From CAISIP01 sp031383745 (GTDB lineage Bacteria; Pseudomonadota; Gammaproteobacteria; Burkholderiales; Burkholderiaceae_C), in the NCBI GenBank assembly GCA_031383745.1, contig JANMZX010000034.1:1-39824 (forward strand): a DNA stretch of 39,824 nucleotides. The letters run 5' to 3'. Below, one piece after another: positions 33,727 through 39,824 of this stretch. Position numbers and translations under genes: made by a program. The first letter of the stretch is position 1. Each line of letters starts with the position of its first letter. Under the pieces are notes generated by a model, which was not told where the DNA came from, did not search any database, and saw only the letters and a list, made by a program, of their open reading frames with translations.

Positions 33727-34493
33727 CACACACGTCTCGCCGCCCTGGTGGTGCCGGCCTGGCACACCTGTTGATCGGTGCCGCTGCACTGCTCGGCCAT
33801 GGGCTGGCGACTGCGCAGGCCGCGGGTCAATTGCCCCTGCTGGTGGGCACCGGCCCGTCCGGTGTGAATTTCTCCGTGCCGGTGCAGACACTGCTGTTCT
33901 TCACCGCGCTGTCCTTTCTGCCGGCCGTGTTGTTGATGATGACGGGCTTCACGCGGATCGTCATCGTGTTGTCGTTGCTGCGCCAGGCGCTGGGTACGCA
34001 GTCTTCGCCGCCGAATCAGGTCATCGTGGGGTTGTCGCTGTTTCTGACCTTCTTTGTCATGGGGCCGACCCTGGACAAGGTCTACAACGATGCGTACCTG
34101 CCCTACAGCAAGAACGCGATCGCGTTCGAGCAGGCACTGGACAAGGCCGAGGTGCCGATGCGGCAGTTCATGAGCCGGCAGACCAGGCAGTCGGATCTGG
34201 CGCTTTTTGTGCGGCTCGCCAAGCTGCCGCCCAATTCGACGGCAGACACCGTGCCGATGCGTGTGTTGGTGCCCGCCTTTGTGACCAGCGAGCTGAAATC
34301 GGCTTTCCAGATCGGGTTCATGATCTTCATTCCATTTCTGGTGATCGACATCGTGGTGGCCAGTGTGCTGATGTCGCTGGGCATGATGATGCTGTCACCG
34401 GTGCTGGTGGCCTTGCCATTCAAGCTGATGCTGTTTGTCCTGGCCGACGGCTGGAACCTGCTGATCGGCTCGCTGGCCGCGAGTTTTGTCTGA
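33723..34493 (+). CDS. fliP: Flagellar export gate protein FliP
   Basis: From the GTG at 33723 the product is 256 residues, with a signal peptide (cleavage probably after A-T-A-Q-A). The FliP core follows: L-L-F-F-T-A-L-S-F-L-P-A-V-L-L-M-M-T-G-F-T-R-I-V, read as consecutive conserved blocks, then F-Q-I-G-F, and a C-terminal hydrophobic pair with A-L-P-F-K-L-M-L-F-V-L-A-D-G-W. It is a core pore component of the type III gate. The frame is open much further upstream but only within fliO, so the GTG that overlaps the fliO stop is preferred. Confidence 0.95.
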   Translation: MTHTSRRPGGAGLAHLLIGAAALLGHGLATAQAAGQLPLLVGTGPSGVNFSVPVQTLLFFTALSFLPAVLLMMTGFTRIVIVLSLLRQALGTQSSPPNQVIVGLSLFLTFFVMGPTLDKVYNDAYLPYSKNAIAFEQALDKAEVPMRQFMSRQTRQSDLALFVRLAKLPPNSTADTVPMRVLVPAFVTSELKSAFQIGFMIFIPFLVIDIVVASVLMSLGMMMLSPVLVALPFKLMLFVLADGWNLLIGSLAASFV

Positions 34494-34508
34494 ATTGCAG
34501 GACGGGCG

Positions 34509-34778
34509 ATGAACGCGCAGATGGTGCTCACGATGGGTCAGGAGGCCCTGTTGACCCTGCTGATGGTGTCTGCGCCGGTGCTGGGCGTGGTGCTGCTGGT
34601 GGGCCTGGTGGTGAGCCTGGTCCAGGCCGTGACCCAGATCAACGAGGCAACCCTCACGTTCATTCCCAAACTGGTGGCCGCCGTGGCCGTTTTCGCCCTG
34701 GCAGGCCCCTGGATGCTCAATGTACTGATCGACTACATCCGCCGCACGATCGAGTCCATCCCGGCCTCCCTGATCTGA
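34509..34778 (+). CDS. fliQ: Flagellar export gate protein FliQ
   Basis: The 89-residue protein has two long transmembrane helices separated by a short charged loop. The conserved S-L-V-Q-A-V-T-Q-I-N-E-A-T-L-T-F-I-P-K segment identifies FliQ. It surrounds the FliP-FliR core of the export gate. It starts 15 bp after fliP. Confidence 0.96.
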   Translation: MNAQMVLTMGQEALLTLLMVSAPVLGVVLLVGLVVSLVQAVTQINEATLTFIPKLVAAVAVFALAGPWMLNVLIDYIRRTIESIPASLI

Positions 34779-34794
34779 CGCGGGGTGGCGCGTT

Positions 34795-35562
34795 GTGATT
34801 TCCCTCACCGAAGCCCAGCTGATGGCATGGGTTTCGCCAGTTCTCTGGCCGTTCCTGAGGGTGTTGGCCGTGTTCACCGCGGCGCCGGTGTTTTCGTCCA
34901 GGGCGTTCCCGTTGCGGGCCAAGATCGGCCTGGCATTCCTGATTGCGTTTGCCGCGCAGGCCAGCATGCCGCCCCAGCCCCTGATCGACATCAACGGCCC
35001 CGAGGCGTTGGGCGCCGTGGTCCAGCAGGTCGGCATTGGCCTGGCAATCGGGTTCACGGTGCGTCTGGTGTTCGCTGCATTCGAGTTGGCCGGCCAGGTC
35101 GTCGGTTTCCAGATGGGGCTGGGCTTCGCGGCATTTTTTGACCCGGCGAGCAGTGCCCAGTCGAGCGCTATGGGCAGGTTCTACACCAATATGGCTGCTC
35201 TGCTGTTTCTGGCACTCAACGGGCATTTGATGGTGATCATGGCCGTGGTGCACAGCTTTGCGGCGTTCCCGGTCGATCAGAACTTCCTGCAGGCGCTGGC
35301 ATCCATGAAGTTGCAGACACTGGGCGCTGAGTTGTTTGCCAGCGCGTTCTGGATCGCCCTGCCGGTGGTTGCGATGCTGATGTTCGCCAACCTCGCGCTC
35401 GGCATTGTCTCGCGCGTCGCACCCCAGATGAACATTTACGCGGTGGGCTTTCCCGTGACACTGGGAGTTGGCTTGATCGGCGTGGCCGCCACTCTGCCCA
35501 TGCTTGACCAGCCGTTTGGAGCCTTGATGGAACAGATGATGGAGATTTTTGCCCGTCGCTGA
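34795..35562 (+). CDS. fliR: Flagellar export gate protein FliR
   Basis: The 255-residue multispanning membrane protein shows FliR blocks: F-L-R-V-L-A-V-F-T-A-A-P-V-F, G-L-G-F-A-A-F-F-D-P-A, F-L-A-L-N-G-H-L, and late A-P-Q-M-N-I-Y-A-V-G-F-P. It is the last gene of the fliLMNOPQR block and sits at the centre of the export gate with FliP and FliQ. The start is GTG at 34795, 16 bp after fliQ. It converges on the response-regulator gene with a 6-bp gap. Confidence 0.95.
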   Translation: MISLTEAQLMAWVSPVLWPFLRVLAVFTAAPVFSSRAFPLRAKIGLAFLIAFAAQASMPPQPLIDINGPEALGAVVQQVGIGLAIGFTVRLVFAAFELAGQVVGFQMGLGFAAFFDPASSAQSSAMGRFYTNMAALLFLALNGHLMVIMAVVHSFAAFPVDQNFLQALASMKLQTLGAELFASAFWIALPVVAMLMFANLALGIVSRVAPQMNIYAVGFPVTLGVGLIGVAATLPMLDQPFGALMEQMMEIFARR

Positions 35563-35568
35563 CCAGCA

Positions 35569-36198
35569 CTAGACCAGGTTGTTGCGGATGGCGTAGACAG
35601 TCAGCTCCGCATTGTTCGACAGCTTGAGCTTTTCCAGCACCCGCGAACGGTACACGCTGACCGTCTTCGGGCTCAGCATCAACTCGGTGGCGATATCCGC
35701 CAGCCTCTTGCCCGAGGCGATCTTCAGCAAGGTCTGCAACTCGCGCTCCGAGAGCGACGCATGCAGCAACTCGTTGGTGGGAGCATGCAGGTTGTCCACC
35801 AGCATTTGCGCCACAGCGGTACTGACGTACTTCCTGCCTTGTGCGACGGTGCGCACCGCGGACACCAGTTCGGCCGGGTCGCCGGCCTTGTTCACATAGC
35901 CCTGGGCGCCGGCGCGCAGGCACCGGATGGCGTATTGGTCCTCGGGGTACATCGAGACGATCAGCACGCGTACCGGGAGGTCACTGTCCTTGAGGCTTGC
36001 AAGCACTTCCAGACCTCCCCGGCCGGGCAGGCTCAAGTCCAGGACCAGCACGTCGCATGGTGTGTTGCGCAAGGCCTCCCGGACCTCGGCATAACTGGCG
36101 GCTTCGGCGACGACTTCGATATCGGCCGCGTCTGCCAAGGTGTCGCGAATCCCGCGGCGAACCACCGCATGGTCATCACAGAGAATTACCCGGATCAT
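35569..36198 (-). CDS. NarL/FixJ-family response regulator
   Basis: The 209-residue regulator has a receiver domain (1-120; phospho-acceptor Asp54 in V-L-V-L-D-L-S-L-P-G, acidic D8-D9) and a C-terminal LuxR-type helix-turn-helix (L-S-E-R-E-L-Q-T-L-L-K-I-A-S-G, then L-S-P-K-T-V-S-V-Y-R). It should bind DNA as a dimer when phosphorylated by the kinase whose gene overlaps its start by 4 bp. The targets are unknown. The nearby flagellar genes are the obvious candidates, but position alone is weak evidence. Confidence 0.93.
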   Translation of the reverse strand: MIRVILCDDHAVVRRGIRDTLADAADIEVVAEAASYAEVREALRNTPCDVLVLDLSLPGRGGLEVLASLKDSDLPVRVLIVSMYPEDQYAIRCLRAGAQGYVNKAGDPAELVSAVRTVAQGRKYVSTAVAQMLVDNLHAPTNELLHASLSERELQTLLKIASGKRLADIATELMLSPKTVSVYRSRVLEKLKLSNNAELTVYAIRNNLV

Positions 36199-37307
36199 TC
36201 AGATGTGTCCCTGGACTTCGCCGGTGCTGCATCGGGCAACGGCACTGAAAGGATGATCGATGTGCCCTGGCCGTCACGCGTGCTGACGTCCAGCCAGCCC
36301 CCCACCGACTTGGCGCGTTCGTTCAGGCCCTTCAGGCCATACGCGTTCGGTTTGCCCATCTCCGAAGGCGAGAACCCCTGGCCGTTGTCACTGACCTCGA
36401 GCGTCAACACGTTGCCGCTGTCGGTCAGATCGATTGTGACCTGATTGCAGCGCGCGTGTTTTGAGATGTTCGTCAATGCCTCCTGGGCGGTCCGGTATGC
36501 CGTCAGCTGGATGGCTTTGGACAACTCATGTTCCGTATGCCTGGACCGCAGGCTCGTCTTGATGCCCGTGCGTCGTTCGAACCCGGTGGCCAGCCAATCC
36601 ACCGCGGCAACCAGGCCCTGGTCCAGGATGGCGGGTCGCAGATTCATCATGATCCGCTGGCTCGCGCCCAGGGCGTGCTGAAGCATTTCCGTCGCGGCGT
36701 TGACGTGGCTCAGTGTCTTGGCGTCCGTCAAGTGCCTCCCGATCCACGCCAGGTCGAGCTTGACAGCCGCCAGAGCCCCGCCGATGTCATCATGGATCTC
36801 CCGGGCGATCGAGGCGCGCTCCTGCTCGATGGTCGATTGCAAATGTTCGGCGAACTCCGCCAGCCGTCGCTCCGAGTGGGCCAGTTCGGCATCCGCCCGA
36901 TCCTTCGCCAAGCGCGTCTCCTGCATGTCGATCGCGCGGTGGATCGTATGCGCGAGCTTGCCCACGTCGTCCTTTTGCAGGTAGTCGCTCATGCCCAGCT
37001 TGATCGCGGCGACAGCGGCTGACTCACCGATAGCGCCCGACAGCAGTACGAATGGAGGGCACCTGTCGTGATGCTTCAGCAACTCCCACGCGTCGATTGC
37101 AGTGAAGCCGCGCAGGCGGTAGTCGGCCACGATGGCGTCGAACGTGCGGTCGCGCACCATTGCGTCGAATTCCTCCAGGGTTTCGACGCGATCAATCGTG
37201 AAGTTGAGTTCGGCGCGGCGTAGGGCGCGCAACACCAACTCATGGTCGACCGCCGAATCCTCCAGATGCAATATCCGGATCGGTCTGTCGTTCGGTTCGT
37301 CGTGCAT
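36195..37307 (-). CDS. Soluble receiver-HisKA_3 histidine kinase
   Basis: The 370-residue kinase has no transmembrane segment. Residues 1-130 are a receiver domain (E16-D17, phospho-acceptor Asp62, Lys112). A coiled linker (about 130-165) leads to a HisKA_3 dimerisation domain with His172 in R-E-I-H-D-D-I-G-G, and a HATPase domain follows (D-N-G-Q-G-F, then G-L-K-G-L-N-E-R-A). This arrangement suggests a cytoplasmic kinase controlled by phosphorylation of its own receiver by another kinase rather than by an external sensor domain. It overlaps the partner regulator by 4 bp. Its ATG abuts the uup stop codon (TGA-ATG). Confidence 0.92.
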   Translation of the reverse strand: MHDEPNDRPIRILHLEDSAVDHELVLRALRRAELNFTIDRVETLEEFDAMVRDRTFDAIVADYRLRGFTAIDAWELLKHHDRCPPFVLLSGAIGESAAVAAIKLGMSDYLQKDDVGKLAHTIHRAIDMQETRLAKDRADAELAHSERRLAEFAEHLQSTIEQERASIAREIHDDIGGALAAVKLDLAWIGRHLTDAKTLSHVNAATEMLQHALGASQRIMMNLRPAILDQGLVAAVDWLATGFERRTGIKTSLRSRHTEHELSKAIQLTAYRTAQEALTNISKHARCNQVTIDLTDSGNVLTLEVSDNGQGFSPSEMGKPNAYGLKGLNERAKSVGGWLDVSTRDGQGTSIILSVPLPDAAPAKSRDTSE

Positions 37308-39209
37308 TCAGGCTCCTGCTTGCTTGTGCATCAGGGTATCCCACTGCGCCATCGCGGCCAGCAATTCCTCCTCTATGACGGCATCACGGGAAAACAGGTG
37401 CCGTGCATGGTCTGGATCACGCAGGTACAGGCTGCTGTCGGCCAGTTGCACGCGCAACGCGGCCTGCTCGTTCTCCAGTGTGTCGATCGCATGCAGCAGC
37501 CCGTCGAGGCGGCGCTGCTCCTTGGCACTGAGCGTTGCGCTGGGCGCGACCGGCACTGCCGGTTCGGCCACGGCTTTCACCTTGGAGGCCTTGGGGCTGG
37601 CGAGCGACACTGCGGCAGGTGCTGCGGTCGGCGCTTGCAGCGCGCGCATGCGGGCGGTCTGCACCAGCCAGTCTTCGACGCCGCCTTCGAATTCGCGCCA
37701 CTTCCCTTCACCTTCGAAGGCCAGCGTGCTGGTTACCACATTGTCCAGGAACGTACGATCGTGGCTGACCAGAAAAACCGTACCTTCGTAGGTCTGCAGC
37801 AGGTCCTCGAGCAGCTCCAGAGTGTCGATGTCGAGGTCGTTCGTCGGCTCGTCGAGGACCAGCACGTTCGCCGGACGTGCAAAAAGCCGCGCTAACAAGA
37901 GGCGGTTGCGTTCGCCTCCGGACAAGGAGCGAACCGGCGAATTCGACCGTGCCGGCGAGAACAGGAAATCGCCCAGATAGCTCTTGACGTGTTTTCGCTG
38001 GTTGCCGATTTCGATCCACTCGCTGCCAGGACTGATGAAGTCCTCCAGCGTCGCATCGAGATCGAGCGTGTTGCGCAACTGGTCGAAGTAGGCGATCTGC
38101 AGATTTGCGCCTTGGCGCACCCGCCCGGCATCCGGTTGCAGTTCACCCAGGATCAGCTTGAGCAGCGTGGTCTTGCCAACACCGTTTGCGCCAATCAACC
38201 CGATCTTGTCGCCGCGCAGCACGGTCGCCGTGAAGTCCTTGACGATCACCTTGTCGCCGAACGACAGGCAGACATCCGTGAGTTCTGCCACGAGTTTGCC
38301 GCCAAGAGACCCGGCCGCGACGTCCATGCGGACACTTCCCACGGTGTCCCGGCGCACGGCGCGATGGTGGCGAAGTTCTTCAAGCCGATTGATGCGGCTT
38401 TGACTCCGGGTGCGCCTGGCCTCCACCCCCTTGCGGATCCAGACCTCTTCTTGCGCCAGCAACTTGTCGGCTTTCGCGGACAGAACCGCCTCCTGCTGCA
38501 ATTGCTCCTCCTTCTGGACCAGATAAAGTGAAAAGTTGCCGGGGTAGGACCGCAGTTGTCCGCGATCCAGCTCAACGATGCGTGTGGCGACGCGATCAAG
38601 AAACGCCCGGTCATGGGTGATCGTGACGACGCTGCCGGCGAACTCCAGCAGCAGGTTCTCCAGCCATTCGATCGATTCAAGATCCAGGTGGTTGGTCGGT
38701 TCGTCAAGCAGCAAGATGTCCGGCTTGCCCACGAGTGCCTGGGCCAATGCGACTCGCTTGCGGGTGCCGCCCGACAGCACCTTGATCGGCGTCGAGCGCT
38801 CAAGACGCAGCCTGTCAAGTGTTTCGTTGACCCGTTGTTCCCAGTTCCAACCATCCCTCGCCTCGATCGCGTCCTGCAAGGCATCAAGGTCGCCCAGCCC
38901 CTGGCAGTACTCGTCAATCAGCGCGATCGTCGGCCCGACGCCGAGGCTCACCACTTCGAAGACCGTGCACTCTTCATCGAGCGCTGGCTCCTGTGCGACG
39001 TAAGCCATTCGGATGTTCTGCTGGAACTGCAGCGACCCGTCGTCCGGCGACTCGCTGCCGGCCAGAATTTTCAGCAGTGACGACTTGCCGGTGCCGTTAC
39101 GCCCGATGAGTCCAACCCGCTCGCCAGCCTCCAGCGAAAACCCGGTGTGATCAAGAAGCGCGACATGTCCATACGCCAGTTGGGCGTCGATGAGTGTGAG
39201 GAGGGCCAT
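37308..39209 (-). CDS. uup: ABC-F family ATPase, Uup-like
   Basis: From the ATG at 39209 the product is 633 residues, close to Uup. A longer frame to 39326 runs into the rRNA promoter region and has no support. Two ATP-binding cassettes are present: the first with Walker A G-R-N-G-T-G-K-S at 36-43 and signature L-S-G-G-T-R-K-R, the second with Walker A G-A-N-G-V-G-K-T near 340 and signature L-S-G-G-E-R-N-R. The P-T-N-H-L-D and P-T-N-D-L-D Walker B motifs follow. The C-terminal coiled region (about 560-633) is typical of Uup, which binds branched DNA and also acts on ribosomes. ABC-F proteins have no membrane domain. Its start lies about 110 bp from the first rRNA promoter. Confidence 0.92.
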   Translation of the reverse strand: MALLTLIDAQLAYGHVALLDHTGFSLEAGERVGLIGRNGTGKSSLLKILAGSESPDDGSLQFQQNIRMAYVAQEPALDEECTVFEVVSLGVGPTIALIDEYCQGLGDLDALQDAIEARDGWNWEQRVNETLDRLRLERSTPIKVLSGGTRKRVALAQALVGKPDILLLDEPTNHLDLESIEWLENLLLEFAGSVVTITHDRAFLDRVATRIVELDRGQLRSYPGNFSLYLVQKEEQLQQEAVLSAKADKLLAQEEVWIRKGVEARRTRSQSRINRLEELRHHRAVRRDTVGSVRMDVAAGSLGGKLVAELTDVCLSFGDKVIVKDFTATVLRGDKIGLIGANGVGKTTLLKLILGELQPDAGRVRQGANLQIAYFDQLRNTLDLDATLEDFISPGSEWIEIGNQRKHVKSYLGDFLFSPARSNSPVRSLSGGERNRLLLARLFARPANVLVLDEPTNDLDIDTLELLEDLLQTYEGTVFLVSHDRTFLDNVVTSTLAFEGEGKWREFEGGVEDWLVQTARMRALQAPTAAPAAVSLASPKASKVKAVAEPAVPVAPSATLSAKEQRRLDGLLHAIDTLENEQAALRVQLADSSLYLRDPDHARHLFSRDAVIEEELLAAMAQWDTLMHKQAGA

Positions 39210-39293
39210 ATAGGTCTGGATTATCCGGGCGGGCACTCGGGCATCGGATGCGCGGATGGCGCGCGACCAATCGACAAATATTTCGCGCCGGCG

Positions 39294-39322
39294 TTGCTGT
39301 GTGCAACATTCCGGTATATGAT
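39294..39322 (+). promoter_or_regulatory. rRNA operon promoter 1
   Basis: -35 TTGCTG (39294-39299) and -10 TATGAT (39317-39322) are separated by 17 nt. They are followed by TCAAGGCTCTGCT, which recurs after the other two promoters with small changes. Confidence 0.7.
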
Positions 39323-39412
39323 TCAAGGCTCTGCTAAAGAGGGCAGCAACTCCGGTTGCGAGCCGACAAGCAGAGGCGCTTCAGATAGCTGAAGCAAAAA
39401 AACTTGAAAAGT

Positions 39413-39442
39413 TTGACTGAGTCGAAAAATTCGGTATAGAAT
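39413..39442 (+). promoter_or_regulatory. rRNA operon promoter 2
   Basis: -35 TTGACT (39413-39418) and -10 TAGAAT (39437-39442) have an 18-nt spacer. A run of seven A's and further A-tracts lie just upstream (UP element-like). TCAAGGCTCCGCT follows. Confidence 0.78.
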
Positions 39443-39521
39443 TCAAGGCTCCGCTGCAAACGGCAGGCAAGATTCACAAATCAAGCCAACCAACAGCAGA
39501 TAGAAGGAAAAACCCTTCAAG

Positions 39522-39551
39522 TTGACAGGTTACTAAAAACTGTGTGATAAT
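39522..39551 (+). promoter_or_regulatory. rRNA operon promoter 3
   Basis: -35 is a perfect TTGACA (39522-39527). The extended -10 TGTGATAAT has its hexamer GATAAT at 39546-39551, with an 18-nt spacer. A-tracts lie upstream. TGAAGGCTCTGCT follows, and the early transcript can form a hairpin with stem GCTCTG/CAGAGC. Confidence 0.82.
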
Positions 39552-39606
39552 TGAAGGCTCTGCTGATTGCAGTCAGAGCAAGCAAAACGGTAATAATCGG
39601 GTTGCA

Positions 39607-39769
39607 GATCCTTAAAAATATACAGCCGATAAGCGTGGGCGTTTGAAGGCAATTGCCAAGTTCTTCGGAACCAAGTCTTAACTGACTTGCAAACGCTCAT
39701 GAGAATAGAAGTGAAGTTCACTTCAATTCCGTTTTTATGAGTGGCTCGAAAGAGCAAAAATTCAAGATC
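39607..39769 (+). ncRNA. Structured rRNA leader with antitermination-type boxA
   Basis: A boxA-like GATCCTTAAAAA lies at 39607-39618. Downstream, GCGTTTG (39639-39645) can pair with CAAACGC (39690-39696), enclosing GTTC-TTCG-GAAC (39660-39671) and the palindrome GGCAATTGCC (39648-39657). Further hairpins are GAAGTGAA/TTCACTTC (39708-39724, one-base loop) and GCTC-GAAA-GAGC (39744-39755). This is the usual place for Nus-factor antitermination and RNase III processing signals. The individual pairings were drawn by eye. Confidence 0.7.
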
Positions 39770-39824
39770 GAACTATAGAGTTTGATCCTGGCTCAGATTG
39801 AACGCTGGCGGCATGCCTTACACA
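39770..39824 (+). rRNA. rrs: 16S ribosomal RNA, 5' end (partial, continues beyond window)
   Basis: The universal 5' sequence GAGTTTGATCCTGGCTCAG lies at 39778-39796, followed by ATTGAACGCTGGCGGCATGC, typical of Burkholderiales 16S genes. By alignment with E. coli the mature RNA should begin at about 39770. Only the first 55 or so nucleotides are in the window. Confidence 0.97.

Larger units (their letters stand above)
39210..39769. promoter_or_regulatory. Control region of rRNA operon and uup upstream region
   Basis: The 560 bp have no gene. From left to right they hold the short upstream region of uup (- strand), three similar + strand promoters ending near 39322, 39442 and 39551, and a structured transcript leader up to the 16S gene. 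It is AT-richer than the rest of the window. A-tracts upstream of promoters 2 and 3 look like UP elements. Confidence 0.8.

Noticed and set aside
39210..39326. N-terminal extension of uup to an upstream start at 39326
   Set aside because: The added residues do not resemble Uup and would overlap rRNA promoter 1. The ATG at 39209 gives the usual ABC-F N-terminus.

Overview
The window is high-GC DNA from a betaproteobacterium of the order Burkholderiales. This rests on the flagellar gene order, the FlhD/FlhC master regulator (found in beta- and gammaproteobacteria), and the 5' end of a 16S rRNA gene of beta type at the right edge. The species cannot be named from what is visible. No insertion sequence, phage gene, CRISPR array or tRNA was seen.

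Region 1 (1-6213, + strand) is a type I secretion locus. It holds the 3' part of a large secreted protein built from 61 visible octapeptides (mostly A-L-T-T-x-Q-V-x) followed by a calcium-binding-type C-terminal region, then an HlyB-type ABC exporter with a degenerate C39-like domain and an HlyD-type membrane fusion protein.

Region 2 (6240-15110, - strand, converging on region 1) looks like one five-gene operon. It begins with a TolC/NodT-family outer-membrane lipoprotein, followed by a TPR-GT41 (O-GlcNAc-transferase-like, SPINDLY-like) glycosyltransferase, a methyltransferase, a 1213-residue glycosyltransferase/methyltransferase fusion and another methyltransferase. The first gene can complete a tripartite exporter and the rest look like a protein-glycosylation set. 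My leading hypothesis is that this set decorates the Thr-rich secreted repeat protein. The flagellins next door are the main alternative substrate.

Region 3 (15209-35562) is a large flagellar cluster. On the - strand: flhDC with a clear terminator, motAB, and flagellin gene 1. On the + strand: flagellin gene 2, fliD, fliS, fliT, then (after divergent fliE) fliFGHIJK and fliLMNOPQR. Together these give the master regulator, stator, filament, cap, chaperones, MS ring, switch, export ATPase, hook-length ruler and core export gate. Rod/hook (flg), flhA/flhB, fliA and che genes are not in the window.

Region 4 (35569-39209, - strand) is an apparent uup-histidine kinase-response regulator operon: an ABC-F ATPase, a soluble kinase with an N-terminal receiver, and a NarL-type regulator.

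Region 5 (39210-39824) is the control region of an rRNA operon: three similar tandem promoters, a structured antitermination-type leader, and the first ~55 nt of the 16S rRNA.
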